NCBI GenBank assembly: GCA_905221605.1 | Contig: CAJNDS010002101.1 | Span: forward strand, 189,001 to 253,000 | DNA length: 64,000 bases | Source: Symbiodinium natans | Taxonomy: Eukaryota; Sar; Dinophyceae; Suessiales; Symbiodiniaceae | Reading direction: 5' to 3' | Part shown: one piece after another, positions 10,882-21,730 of the stretch | How the letters are laid out: each line of letters opens with the position of its first letter | How positions within the stretch are numbered: position 1 is the first letter of the stretch | Program-made: the position numbers and the translations under genes | Notes under the pieces: generated by a model | Database searches by the model: none | The model's input: only the letters and a program-made list of their open reading frames with translations | What the model was told of the DNA's origin: nothing

Positions 10882-10967
10882 TCTCTAAATGAGGGTGCCT
10901 TTTTGGGTTACTCATTTAAGGGTGCCTTGCTGGAAAGGGTACCCAAAAAGGGGCCCTGATTTAGAGA
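10882..10967. mobile_element. Foldback element M5
   Basis: TCTCTAAATGAGGGTGCC faces GGGCCCTGATTTAGAGA. Family with 30785-30882. Confidence 0.7.
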
Positions 10968-10969
10968 CC

Positions 10970-11860
10970 TGCCTATATATCGTAACTAATACTCAGCACC
11001 GCTGTAGATGTGTGAGTCATATGTGGCCAAATAAGTGTATCCCTGATACACCCTGAAATGCTACAAGCCTTACTATAGGAACCCACCAAAAAACGGTGCT
11101 CCCAGGCTTTTCCCTAAACCCTCGCCTAAACCCTCAACTCTCAACCCTAACCCTCAACCCCAAGCCCTCAACCCTCAACCCTGAGCCCTTAACCCTGAGC
11201 CCTAACCCTAGCCCTAACCCCGAAAACCCTACAACCCTAAACCCCTAAACCCTGAACTCTCAACCATGAGTCCCTACCCCTAACCCTAACCCTGAAAACT
11301 CTACAACCCTGAAACCCTCAAACAAACCCTAACCCTAAACCCTAAACCCTGAACCCCGAAACCCTCAAACAAAAACCGACATCACGCCGGGCTGCCCACG
11401 CTGCTGAGGCCACGGTTTTTTTTTTTTTTTTTTTAGTCGGGGTTGGTCTAGACGGCTTATAGGGATAATATGTACGGCTTATAGGTTTTAAAGGTTTTAT
11501 AGGGGTTTAGGGTTTAGGGTTTCAAAGGCTTTCCATGGGGTTTATTCGGCTTATAGGGTTTTACTGGGTTTTTAGGGTGGGTTGTGTAGGGCCTGTAGGA
11601 TTTGTAGGGCTTGTGGGAGTTTCTAGGCTTTAGGAGTTCAGGGTTGAGGTAGTTGTATGGTAGGACTGTACAGGGCTACAGGATTTCCTACTTCAGGTTC
11701 TTTGTGTAGAGTTCCAAGGGCTTGGGGTCTGGGGTTTGTAGTACGTTTATAAAGTTTGGGAGATTTTTGCTTCTTGCTCGGTGTGTCGATGCGGGCGCTG
11801 GCCCGAACTTCGAGAGAGGGGGGGGTGGGCTCAATCCAAAACGGCTGCCTCCAGGAATGC
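10970..11860. other. Spacer of diverged telomere-like text
   Basis: 11110-11370 is CCCTAAA/CCCTCAA/CCCTGAA text; 11450-11760 is diverged TTTAGGG text. No supported gene. A poly-T run of 18 sits at 11417. Confidence 0.45.
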
Positions 11861-11862
11861 AG

Positions 11863-12174
11863 GATCTAGACCCCAGAGCAACCTAGGTTTAACAAGAGTA
11901 CCTTGGGATGTTCCCCCTTTACTAACAGTCCTTAACAGTATTATAATCACTAGGGGGCACGATAATCCCATTAAGGACTGTTACTATAAGGGGCAACCTC
12001 CCAAAGGATACCCCTTTCTTGGGCGAAAGGGGCTTGTAAGGGAACTTACTGCCCAAGAACATACACAACAAACCCTGAACTCTAAACTTCTAAACCCTAC
12101 ACCCTCACCTCAACCCTCAAACCTACCCCCCCACCCCCCAAACAAAAAAAAGGGCTACTACGTACTCTGGGTCC
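11863..12174. mobile_element. M2 foldback element carrying an M1 insertion and a telomere-like run
   Basis: The left terminus TCTAGACCCCAGAGCAACCT and right terminus TACGTACTCTGGGTCC match the ends of other M2 copies. Inside are the M1 copy at 11901-12007 and a run of CCCTAAA/CCCTCAA variants at about 12066-12120, three layers in one locus. Confidence 0.6.
11901..12007. mobile_element. M1 foldback element nested in an M2 element
   Basis: Arms CCTTGGGATGTTCCCCCTTT and its complement near 11986-12007, plus ACAGTCCTTAA / TTAAGGACTGT. It splits an M2 element (11863-12174). Flanks read GAGTACC on the left and GGATACC on the right, so TACC may be the target duplication. Confidence 0.7.
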
Positions 12175-12239
12175 TGGGGATTCAAGGCTTGAGGCGCAGG
12201 TTGGAATGGGTTTGGGGTTTGGGGTTTGGGGTTTGGGGT

Positions 12240-12404
12240 TTCGGGTTTCGGGTCTCGGTTTAGGGTTTAGGGTTTAGGGTTTAGGGTTTAGGGTTTAGGG
12301 TTTAGGGTTTAGGGTTTAGGGTTTAGGGTTCAGGGTTTAGGGTTTAGGGTTTAGGGTTTAGCTGTGCTAAAAGGGTTTAGGGTTTAGGGTTTAGGGTTTA
12401 GGGT
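12240..12404 (+). repeat. Telomere-like array, TTTAGGG orientation
   Basis: About 20 units, interrupted at 12361-12373 by GCTGTGCTAAAAG. The same GCTGTGCTAAAAGGGTTTAG junction recurs at 14046-14065. A CCCTAAA array follows at 12485-12552. Confidence 0.95.
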
Positions 12405-13045
12405 TCCTGGCCTACATCCTGAGCAGGGTCTTCAGGAAACTCGGTGGCTAGGCTTACAGTCTCCTTGCCCCTTGCCCCTGCGCAGCCCTAAACCCTAAAC
12501 CCTAAACCCTAAACCCTAAACCCTAAACCCTAAACCCTAAACCCTAAACCACCTAAACCCTAAACCGCCGCACCCCGGCTTCAGGGCCTATTAGGAGGAG
12601 TTATGCTCGCTCGCCCTTTCCTTTAAGGGAAGTCTACCTTTGGACCAAAAAAAAGTGCGGGCTTGGGCCCTGCAAGTGGAGAAATGACCATAAATCCCTA
12701 AACCCTGAACCCTAAACAAATTCGGGGGTAGGGTCTGGCAACTCAGCGAGTGGGTTGTGTTGAGGTAAGAGGTGTGAGTGCGTTGGAGGTATACGACTTT
12801 GAGTTTGAGACTATGCAGCAGAGTCCGCCAGTGGCTGGGTTTGGGGTTTGGGGTTAAGAGTTGAGGGTTTCGGGTTTAGGCTTTAGGGTTGTGCCCTAAA
12901 CCCTAAACCCTAAACCCTAAGCCCTAAACCCTAAACCCTAAACCCCTGGGGGTATCGGCTCTGGGGAGCGAGGGCGAAAGAGTCTGTTCACATGCCCAGC
13001 GCGTTCCTCCACTGACATTTGGCTTGGAAACCTTACTCTTACTTC

Positions 13046-13158
13046 TTGGCTGCACTCAGGAGGGTAGCTATAATTTTAAACTTTTAGCTGCCTTAATCAG
13101 AAACCCAAAAACCCCAAAAAAAGGTAAGGATCTAGAGTTACAGTAAAGTACCACAAAG
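13046..13158 (+). repeat. Dispersed repeat H, copy 1
   Basis: TTGGCTGCACTCAGGAGGGT at the left, GTTACAGTAAAGTACCACAA at the right. Copy 2 (15956-16066) is nearly identical in the same orientation; copy 3 (56565-56667) is more diverged. It lacks terminal inverted repeats, so it may be SINE-like or a solo fragment. Confidence 0.85.
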
Positions 13159-13372
13159 ACTTGTGCTTACTAGCCAAAACCCTAAACCCTGAGTCCTAAA
13201 ACCCTACTCTTTACTGGTTCTAATTAAGCCTAAACCCTGAGCCCTAAACCCTAAAAGAGCGAATGAGGGCATTGGTTAGTTTTCTTACGCTGGAACTTAG
13301 TGCCCAACAAGAGGGAAAGAGGGGGTTCATTGGAGGTTTAGGTTTTTTATGAGGTGCAGGTGAACAAAGCAG

Positions 13373-13415
13373 CTTCAACAAACTCAACGAGTTGTTGGGA
13401 AAGGCTCGCCCGCAG
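13373..13415 (+). CDS. Candidate exon (plus)
   Basis: ACAAAGCAG before, GTTTTTTGG after. Reads FNKLNELLGKARPQ. Probably belongs with the plus-strand candidates at 13575-13708 and 13815-13890. Confidence 0.4.
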
Positions 13416-13574
13416 GTTTTTTGGACATCTTCAGGTTTAGGGTTTCGCTCTGTGGCTTTTGGGGTGTGGGTGGGCGGGGGGGGGGCCTTGAGATTTGACT
13501 CCATTTTACACATGTCGTGCGGCGAGGCAGGTAGAGTCAATCATCCACGTGGCAAGTACTGGCAACCGGTGCAG

Positions 13575-13708
13575 AGAGCACGGGCAGGAAGACGCCCGCA
13601 GACTCAGACGAGGCACGTCACAAACAACAACAAGAGCATTTCGTGCAGGCGATGCTGCATTCGACTGGGGGTGCTTGTTGCGCTGTTTGCCTTGATGACG
13701 CATGCGGG
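13575..13708 (+). CDS. Candidate exon (plus)
   Basis: Reads STGRKTPADSDEARHKQQQE, then HFVQAMLHSTGGACCAVCLD. Cys-rich end; GT at 13709. No family assigned. Confidence 0.4.
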
Positions 13709-13814
13709 GTTTTGATCCTGGTTCCTAAACCCTAAACCCTAAACCCTAAACCCTAAACTTCTTTCTTGTGCTCGGATGGCCCGAATGCCCTCAAAAAGTC
13801 AGGCCAACACACAG

Positions 13815-13890
13815 CTACTGCTTCAACACATTTGAGCTCTGGGTCGCGACATTGAGACCGGAGGTCTTGGATGTAGGGCTGCGGGACTAG
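13815..13890 (+). CDS. Candidate terminal exon (plus)
   Basis: Preceded by a pyrimidine-rich stretch from 13757 and by CACACAG. Reads YCFNTFELWVATLRPEVLDV then GLRD and TAG at 13888. Confidence 0.35.
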
Positions 13891-14101
13891 GGTCAGTGCT
13901 CCGGGGCTTAGGGTTCAGGGCTTAGGGCTTAGGGTTTAGGGTTTAGGGCTTAGGAAACCAGGGTTCTGCAGCTTCCCCCCAAAAGGTTCAAGAAATTAAA
14001 GCTTACCCACTCAGCTACTAAGGTAAGGTACCTAAACCTTCACTGAGCTGTGCTAAAAGGGTTTAGGCTTTAGGGTTTAGGGTTTAGGGAAAACCCACAA
14101 T

Positions 14102-14272
14102 TTACGAAATAGGGTCCCTTATAAGGAAGAAGAGAAATTTATCTACGTCCCAAAAACACAACTCAGTTGAGCCATCTTTGAAGTAGTCCCGGACCCAGGC
14201 TCCTGGCAGTAAAGTCTCCGGCTCATCTGTGCAAACTGAAGCAAAACCAAATCTTGCTTTGGCCTTGGGTAG
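14102..14272 (-). CDS. Candidate terminal exon (minus)
   Basis: 57 codons including TAA. Reads LPKAKARFGFASVCTDEPET, LLPGAWVRDYFKDGSTELCF and so on. The acceptor AG lies in GTTTAGAG just after TTTAGGG units, so here the array precedes the exon in TTTAGGG sense, opposite to most others. No family recognised. Confidence 0.5.
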   Translation of the reverse strand, partial: LPKAKARFGFASVCTDEPETLLPGAWVRDYFKDGSTELCFWDVDKFLFFLIRDPIS

Positions 14273-14311
14273 CTCTAAACCCTAAACCCTAAACCCTAAT
14301 TATTAAAAAAG

Positions 14312-14400
14312 GGGATCCGAAGTGTGGTCCCTTACTTTGGGTCCCGTGTTACATCGCCCTTACATACCCTATACATAATAAGGGCCCATACTTCGGATTG
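14312..14400. mobile_element. Foldback element M8
   Basis: GGATCCGAAGTGTGGTCCC faces GGGCCCATACTTCGGATT. Sequences of the same type (…AAGGGCC…ACTTCAGAA…) occur near 1040-1165, 32390-32505, 40270-40390 and, reversed, 53525-53640. Confidence 0.6.
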
Positions 14401-14944
14401 AGGGTTCATTAGTCCAGAGGCTTTGGCCAATAGCCTAAACGGTTTAGGGTTTAGGGTTGAGGGTTTAGGGTTTCGTTAACCCTCAACCTTTAGGACATAG
14501 TTCTTTCTTATGCATTTAGGTGGTAAACCCTAAACCCTAAACCGTAAGCCCTGAGCCCTGAGCCCTCATCCTCAACCCCGAACCATAAGGATGTTTCCGT
14601 GTTTATAAAGCTCCTTGAGCTGTGTTCCGGTGGTATAAACTCCAAAGCCCTAACCTTAAGCGCGAAGCACAAAAGCAAAATAATGCTATGTTAATAAACT
14701 CGACCCACAGGAGTTTAGGGTTTAGGGTTTAGGGTTAGGGCTAGACCCAAGAGGAATCTGCGAATGAAAAACGGCGTCCTTTTTGGAGTTCACAGGGGCT
14801 TCTGAAAGGAACCTCAGCCCTGAAAAAATGAAGGACTAAGGGCCTACTCTGGGTCCACCCTAAACCCTAAACCCTAAACCCTAAACCTTAAACCCTAAAC
14901 CCTAAACCCTAGTCTACCTTTATAGAGCTCCTTTCGAATCCTAG

Positions 14945-14984
14945 CAAATCTTGAGCGGAGCCCGCGGCGACAATCCGGAGACTG
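14945..14984 (+). CDS. Candidate exon (plus) with GTAAGT donor
   Basis: GAATCCTAG before, CTG|GTAAGT after. Reads QILSGARGDNPET. A CCCTAAA array (14855-14910) lies upstream and a TTTAGGG array (15039 on) downstream. Confidence 0.45.
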
Positions 14985-15038
14985 GTAAGTCGACAGCTCA
15001 CTTCGACTCATTTCTTCACCTCGTGTCGCGCATGTGTG

Positions 15039-15180
15039 GGGTTTAGGGTTTAGGGTTTAGGGTTTAGGGTTTAGGGTTTAGGGTTTAGGGTTTAGGGTTT
15101 AGGGTTTAGGGTTTAGGGCTTGGGGTTTAGGGTTTGGGGTTTAGGGTTCGGGGTTTGGGGTGTAGGGTTTGGGGTTCTGG
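15039..15180 (+). repeat. Telomere-like array, TTTAGGG orientation
   Basis: About 12 perfect units, then TTTGGGG variants. It lies downstream of a plus-strand exon candidate ending at a GTAAGT donor (14985). Confidence 0.95.
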
Positions 15181-15187
15181 GGTATAC

Positions 15188-15229
15188 AAGTGGGCGATGG
15201 CCCGGATGAACAGGGGGCAGGCCACTCGC
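15188..15229 (-). CDS. Candidate exon (minus)
   Basis: AG before, GTATACC after. Reads RVACPLFIRAIAHL. Confidence 0.35.
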
Positions 15230-15842
15230 CTTACCTGACTCCCTACGAAACAATGAACTCTAACCCCCTCCACTTTCCCTAGACCATAAATCCTAAACAA
15301 TCCCCTAAACCCTAAACCCTAAATCCGACACCCTAAGCTTTAGGGTTCCAGGGGGTTTAGGGGGCCTAGGGTCTTAAGCCCTGAACCCAAGTCTCCTTGT
15401 CCTGCACAGACCCGGGTGTTTGTTCCTCTTTTGTTTCTACTGGTTCTCGTTTAGGGTTTAGGGTTTAGGGTTTAGGGTTTGGGGTTTAGGGTTTAGGGTT
15501 TAGGGTTCAGGGGTCAGGGTTCAGGGCATGAACTTGGAACCCTGGCAAAAACTGCAATTCTAGTTTTTCCTTAGGAATTGCCGGGCCTATTCCCAAGAAT
15601 TCCTCTAAGTAAGATTCTTATCTTAGTATGGAATGAGGGAGTTAGGTACCTTACACCCCCGCCCATATATATATATATATATACACATATATATACACAT
15701 CAAATAATATTATCTATATATACATATACGGATAGATCGATAGACCCTGTAAAGGATTTCATCGTGTACCTTCCTCCCTCATTCCCTACAAAAAACCAGT
15801 AAGTCTTTTGGGAGATCCCGTTTAGGCCCAAGATTTACATAA

Positions 15843-15889
15843 AGGGGGGGGAGGGGGGGGGGGGGGGGGGGGGGGGGGGAGGAGGGGGT
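15843..15889 (+). repeat. Poly-G tract
   Basis: A run of G about 45 bases long with four A interruptions. Confidence 0.93.
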
Positions 15890-15955
15890 TCTTAGACCCA
15901 AAGGTAATTGCATCCTAGGGATCCAGAGCATAAAGCCCGAAACCCTGTACTTAGG

Positions 15956-16066
15956 TTGGCTGCACTCAGGAGGGTAGCTATAAATTAAACTTTTAGCTGC
16001 CTTAATAAGAAACCCAATAAACCCAAAAAAGGTAAGGATCTAAAGTTACAGTAAAGTACCACAAAG
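15956..16066 (+). repeat. Dispersed repeat H, copy 2
   Basis: Differs from copy 1 at 13046-13158 by a few substitutions and short gaps over about 111 bp. Confidence 0.85.
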
Positions 16067-16227
16067 TCAGAACCCTAAACCTTATAAACTTACTTTTTCA
16101 ATAACTAAGACAACAAAGGTCAAACGTTACTATTTGAACAAGAAAAAGACTTGCCCCCCTACCCCACAAAGGGAACCCGCATTCGCAGTAAACCTAAGCC
16201 CTGTAAGCCCTCTAACCCTTCATGAAG
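16067..16227. other. Unique spacer left of the retrotransposon
   Basis: AT-richer sequence with a single CCCTAAA-type fragment. No gene seen. Confidence 0.5.
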
Positions 16228-16232
16228 GGGTA
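16228..16232. repeat. Target-site duplication GGGTA, left copy
   Basis: GGGTA sits directly against the left LTR and recurs directly outside the right LTR at 29911-29915. Five bases is the usual Ty1/copia duplication. The uninterrupted site would have read TTCATGAAGGGGTATTCC. Confidence 0.9.
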
Positions 16233-16378
16233 TATAGTTTGGGAAATCCACCAGTTGTTATCCGTTAAGCCATGAGCAGGGGCGCGCCTAACCTTTTTAC
16301 TCAGAGGGCTTGAGCGGCACAAATAAGTGCAACATACATGGAAGCAAAAGTGGAGGGAATGCACAGATATAAAATACA
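16233..16378 (-). repeat. 3' LTR (146 bp)
   Basis: Identical to the 5' LTR at 29765-29910. Preceded in element orientation by the GAGGGGGG tract at 16379-16386. Short plus-strand reading frames that start inside it are not genes. Confidence 0.93.
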
Positions 16379-16386
16379 CCCCCCTC
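16379..16386 (-). promoter_or_regulatory. Polypurine tract GAGGGGGG
   Basis: On the element strand GAGGGGGG ends exactly where the 3' LTR begins (TGTATT). This is where the plus-strand primer of reverse transcription is expected. Confidence 0.75.
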
Positions 16387-16675
16387 GTTGAAGCGTGAGA
16401 ATGCTGAAACGCAGTCAACGAATCCACGGCAAGCACTACGTGCTGCATTTTGCTCTTCTACTGTATGTTCAAAGTGCGCTCACCCGAGTTTTAATTCAGG
16501 TTCAACGCCACAGATCACCGCGCACCAGCTTAAGAAATTTGAAACGCTGGCGGGGATACAAAGGTGGCTCGTGCAATACGGTGGTTCACTCAGCATCGAC
16601 CTCAAAAGGAAAGGAAAACAGAGCGTTGTGGTCAAGATGCTAAGCTACTTTATCAGAAAAGGCGGAACTCAGGAC
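16387..16675 (-). other. 3' untranslated region of the retrotransposon
   Basis: 289 bp between the ORF3 stop and the polypurine tract. I see no conserved motif. Short plus-strand ORFs here are antisense noise. Confidence 0.6.
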
Positions 16676-19600
16676 TCACCAGCTGCGATCTCGATGGTCG
16701 TAGCGCCAAGGTCCACGGGAGTGCTCCGTACTGCGACTCCCCGAGCTCCACCAGGATCCTTGATCCTGCCACTGGCGATCACGCCAGGAACTTGAGGAAT
16801 GCCAGTCGTCCTGCGACCAAGAGTTGTCGCTCCACGACCAGCCACGATTCGTGTCACGATCGGCCTCCCCATAACGGGGGGCATTTTGCGGTGCCTTTCT
16901 AGCATCCGCCCGCGCCTGAGCGGCCCGGGACGCTTCTGCCGATTCCTTCATCTTTCGGCACGTTTCCTTTGCCCCACCATAATTCTCAGAGAGGATCTCG
17001 GCCAAAAAGACTGCCAGATGCTCTTCCTCATCGAAGTCCGGGATGCCAATGATGCCCTCCGTGAAGGTGAGGATGTGGGAAACCGCACGGGTGACGCGGA
17101 TGATCCGGGCGAATTCCTTCACGCCCATGAAGTTGCCGAGCCAAGCGTAGCCCATAGGTTCGAGGTTGGGGTCGTCGATGAGGCCGGCCAGGACGAGATC
17201 GTCGGCATTCTTGTCGAAGAACGCCATGCGAGCCAGGCCCTCATGATTGACCTTTTTATTCTCCCAGGCCTTGTTGGAGCCGTAGCCCAACTCACGTTGT
17301 TCGCGGGAACGACCTTGATTGGGAAGATAAGCGCATGCCACGCAGTCCTGAATGGTGAGCCGCCTTCTCGTCCAGCCGCCCTTGATAGCGTGGATCGCGT
17401 AGGTGTCGTCCTGGTCGAACTTGTCCACCATCGACGTGTAGCCGTGCTTCATGAAGCCTTTGAGATTTTGTCGTGCCAACATGATAGCTCGGCCATCTAC
17501 GCTCTGCTGTCCCCTCAAATCATGCGTTCCAGCGGCCTGGCGAATCTTCGCGGCATCCATCTCCCAAAGGCCCTTTCCAAACTGCTCTGCCAGGGCGTCC
17601 AAGACATGGGAGCGCTCACGCGCCATCCACATTCTGAAGGCACTCTGGGTGGCCCCACGGGTGACGTAGTAGCCGCAGTGGAAACACTTATGCTGACCTT
17701 CGAGACGAAGCTTGCCACAATTGACGCACTGAATCTGCGTGATTTCCCTCTTCCATCCAGGACGCGGCGCTTGTGTTGCCGGTGCCGTAGAGCGGGTAGC
17801 CACCCCTTCATCAGGGACCACTTGCAACTGACCTTCAGTCAAACGGTTCCTTCCTGAAGGCGACACCTCGATGACATCGGCGTCGGTGTTGAAGCGAACG
17901 TGTAGAGGTGGAAGTTCAGGAACGGTGCTCTCGACCTCCTCAAGGATGGGAACGTCGAACTCCTCCTTGACCAACGGGGCTTCTTCATGCTCGACACCAA
18001 GCTCCTCCTGCACTTCTTGGAGAGGTCCCGCGGCTTCAACGACCATGCTTCCGGAAGATTCGGCCTCCTCTATATGAGGGGCATTCTCTTCCTCCTCCTG
18101 TCCCTCAGGTCCATCCGCGGCAGACCACAAGATTTCATCGGTCCTTGTGTCGCGGATGTAGAGAACCGTCGATCCAGAGATCGCTTCTCTGCAGAGGACG
18201 CCCTCTGACCGTGAGTAGAACAGTCCAGCGCCTTGCCTGAGGGCATCCATGGTGTTGACGACCACCTCCACGGGGCGATCGCTTCTCACGCCAGGGACAT
18301 TTTCTCCCGGCCCTACCTCCCGGTCGGCAAAATACACAAAGGCATTCGCGGTGTGGTGCCCGGGGATAAAGCAGGAGTCCAAGATGGCAAAGGCTCGATC
18401 CTTGTAGGTGCGGTGGTAGAGCCTGCGTGGAATCTTCTCCAGGGGCAAAACCGGCCGACCTTCCCAGGTGGCAGAATGCTCATCCATCTCTGCTTCTGGG
18501 ATCATGCTGAACCAGGCCTCCGCAAGGATCGAGTCGGGCACCCCTTTCATAGCATCTTTGGAGATGCCTTGGTTCGCCCTAATAAGGGTAGGGTAGCCTC
18601 CTAGGCCGTAGTACTCGGCGAGGGGGTGGTTGCGGTCAATTCGCAGCTGGAACCTGCTGCGGTTGTCGTTCTTGACGACAGTGAGGAGCATCCCGAGGCC
18701 ATAATCCTTGTTCGTCTTCTTGTTCCAGGCCTCGAGGATCTTCCTTGTAGAGCACCACAATCCATCGCCCTGCAGACCTGGGACGACCTTGCCGCGGACA
18801 ATACCGGACAAGGCAGTCTTGTGATGCTGGGGAATGTGGACATACTTGAAGTTCGGCATCTCGTCCTGAAGGATGTCAATCCACTCGGCCTCACCTTCCG
18901 GTGGGCATAAATGGATTGTGTCCCAGTCGAGGCCCAACATATCGACGAGGCACCAATCGTCATCGGTTGCGTAGTAGCCGGACTTGATGGGCTCGTCGTA
19001 GACAGCCTCGTGTGGGCCCTTCTTTGCCCGTTTGGGGGCACTGGACTCAGGGTCGGTCCGCTGACGACTGTAGACCTCCCCCCTGGCCAAGAGCTTCTCC
19101 TTAGTCTCCCGCGCCGTTGACGACGATGACGGAACAACGATGGCCTCCCCTGGACGGGGGGCATTTTCCTCGCTCTTCTTGATCATCTCGTCGTAGTCCT
19201 CGCGGGTAACATATTCCCCATCTCCCAGGTGAACGTGGTCCTTGAAGTCCCGGTGGACAAAGTGGTTCGGCACGGTATCGGGGAACTGCTCCTGGGGTCC
19301 TTGGAAGTAGATGTCGTCCCACGGGTCAGCCTCGACAAGCGGCTGATGTGTGGGCTCTACCCTTCCTTTACGGAAGTGGTTCAGGAGCTTCTCCTCCACC
19401 TGCACGTCCACAGCGAACTTGACGTTAGGCTTTGAGACGTGGCCGTAGTTCTGCAGGACCAGGTCGATGTCGGCTTCCTTGAAGAAGGAGCATTGGTGAC
19501 GAAGGACCATAATCCTGGCGGTAAAACCCAACCACCTCAACAGCTGCAAACGATAGGCGCTGTCCTCCTGGAAGTGAAAGTGGTCGAATTTGCGGATCTG

Positions 19601-21730
19601 GCTCGCAGGCGTGTTGAAATGCTTGACGGCCAGCCCAAGTTGGGCGGCGTAGTCGAGCAAATCCGCCATGATGGTACCCCACTCGCGCGGGAGGTAGTAG
19701 TTGGCAGCGTCGGTCGCAGACGTGAGCAGCACAGTACCCACTGACGCCCGTGACTGTAGATCCGCCAACTTGCCTATCTCTCGGAGAACCTTTGGTCCAA
19801 TGAACTCCCAGCTCCCCTTTGCCATGTGCGGGTAACCACGAAGCCACTCCGTCTTGCTCTTGAAGCCTGGGTCCAAAAACAGACCTCTGTCGCCGACGAA
19901 CTCGTTCCCGTTCCAGATCATCATGAGGTCAATGCTCACCTGACCACTGGCGCCAGTTTCACGCTCCAGTTGGGTGATTTTTCCCACGGCGAGCTCTACG
20001 AGCCGCGTGAGATTCGCACCCCATGTAGGAATGTACTCAACGCCAAGATGATGTGGGAACGCATTGCCGCGGTTGGCCTTGATGTCTGCCAGCAGATCTG
20101 TCTTCCAATTTCCTTCAGTGAGGAACGTAGTTGTAGAGTCTGCGACGATGACAAGGTAGCGCAAACGGCCTCGAGTAGACTCGGGCTGGAGCATGGCCAA
20201 GCCTTGATCGGTGAGCCTCCCAATTTTGGCCACCAAACCAGCCTCCCTGACGTCACTGAGGGCATATTCGCATGCCAGTGGCCGCGGCAAATATTTGTAG
20301 AAGTTGTTCACGCTGGCTTCATCCTCCTGGAAAGGCGCCATGGTGCGGTATTCGGAAGACAATGAAGTCTCCCATAACCGCCGATCCCACCACTGGCGCA
20401 GGACCTCCGTCGGTGCAACGATTCCAGCGTTGGTGGCTTCCATGTCCGGCGCGCAGAAAACTGCCGCGAGAATGCAGCAGGCAGCTAATGCGTTAGTTTG
20501 TTCAGTTTTGTGAGTGCAGGCGTGTTTGTGGTTACACGAAAATTGTTGTTGTGCACATGCCGCATAATTAGAACGCCTATCGCAAAAGCTTTTCCAATCA
20601 ATGTGGATGCAATCAGTCATGGCATGTGAATAGTTCTCACTGTCCTTAAGGTCCTGGCCTCTAGACTCGCCATGAACACGACTGCGATCACACTTGTGCG
20701 CTGCCAGCCGCTGCAATGGAATCGACGACGCAATGGTCCAAGCTTTCCTTAGTGGTAATCCTTGGTGATTCGTAATCCCCAACATGCAACCATCGCAACG
20801 GTAGAACTCAAGTCCAAGGTCATTAACCATATGTTGAACATGGCCCCACTTCCAATAGTCGCAATCCTTAGGGAGTTCGAAGGCAACCTGTGGTTTGTAC
20901 TCTTTGAGCTTTCCAATGAATTTTCGGAACTGCTTGAGGAGTTTGTGAAACAGTTCCCGATGCTGTTCCCACTTTGGGCTGTCAGGCGTCATGCGATTCC
21001 ACGGACAACCACCAGTACACGGAAGCGACGCATAAACTAAAATTGGCTTAGATGCTCCCCCCTCGTCGCAGAGGGTACTAATTTGCTGAACAACTGAAGT
21101 CAATGTAGAGTCTTTCAAGACGTCATCCTTACTGGTGAGTCGCAACACATAACATCCTTGACGTGCGCTACGATCCTGCCCTAGTTTGCTGTTGGGGGAG
21201 CAACAAAACTCGACTATGATGCGTTTGAACCCCAACGGCCTCGAGTATTCTCGGGCAGTAGCAGCGCTGGCCGTGCGTGGGGGCAGCCTGAATCCGAGCG
21301 ATTTCAAAGAAGCGAGCTCTTGATCTTGTAGGGCGTCTTGTGATCGAGAGGTGTACGCAACAATGGAGAAACGTGTTCCAGTGAAAGGTAACACACAGTG
21401 TAAATTTCGCGGATCAAAGATGATGGCTTGATTCAGGGTGGACACAGCACGACCCTTAAGGCGCTTACCATTGGGGCCGACCCTAACAATAGCATCTTCA
21501 GATGAAACAAGGGGGTCCGCAAACCAAAGCTCACCATCTTTGAAATCCCCGACACTGAGGGCAAAGCTCATGCTATCCTTAGCATTTCCATGGTCTTTGT
21601 GCACAGAGGCACCACTGCAGCTATTAAGCAACACCGAATTCCATGTGAAGTCCTCAGGAGCATGGGCTTGCACGACTCCATTTAGGAAGCGGGCAAATCT
21701 GAGGCCACCGACGTGTAGCCTTAGTCACCC
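16676..21730 (-). CDS. ORF3: multidomain accessory protein with 2OG-Fe(II) dioxygenase and methyltransferase-like domains
   Basis: 1665 residues from a GTG at 21673; the frame opens upstream at about 21730 and lacks a convincing AUG, so it is probably translated by +1 recoding from ORF2. Numbers count from 21673. H25-K-D27, H92 and R101 form the HxD...H...R signature of 2-oxoglutarate/Fe(II) dioxygenases. Residues about 150-350 resemble a cytosine-5 methyltransferase fold: EFCCSPNSKLG near 155, SLPCTGG at 216-222 (Pro-Cys), FELP at 265-268. About 505-600 resembles an SGNH hydrolase (VADSTTTF, MMIWNGNEFVGD). About 1080-1175 (LYHRTYKDRAFAILDSCFIP) resembles KptA/ADP-ribosyltransferase folds. 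A C-x2-C-x10-C-x2-C zinc ribbon lies near 1313-1333. The C-terminus is Trp/Ser/Arg-rich. The dioxygenase call is fairly firm; the other domain calls are inference from short motifs. Confidence 0.75.
21654..21730 (-). promoter_or_regulatory. ORF2/ORF3 +1 overlap, candidate recoding region
   Basis: ORF2 ends ...AGC CCA TGC TCC TGA. ORF3 lies in the +1 frame and is open only after the TGA codon near 21730, so any shift must occur within these 77 bases. The end itself is TCC-TGA, the same two codons as the +1 shift site of ornithine-decarboxylase antizyme mRNAs. Another possibility is an earlier shift at CAG-ATT-T, which would join the protein-like stretches TKATRRWPQI and ARFLNGVVQAHAPEDF. A one-base indel mutation gives the same picture. 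Confidence 0.45.

Noticed and set aside
1..16000. Window as a true chromosome end
   Set aside because: Arrays alternate in orientation, are short, and are separated by exon-like unique DNA; no terminal unidirectional tract is present.
16290..16325. Spliced-leader-like GCTCAAG inside the LTR (minus strand GTGCCGCTCAAG)
   Set aside because: Only the last seven bases agree with the leader, and the flanking bases do not match CCATTTTG; chance is sufficient.
16799..17857. 352-residue plus-strand ORF and several similar ones within 16.4-29.7 kb
   Set aside because: They lie antisense to ORF1-ORF3, whose domain motifs are unambiguous on the minus strand. They have no recognisable domain and are codon-bias shadows.
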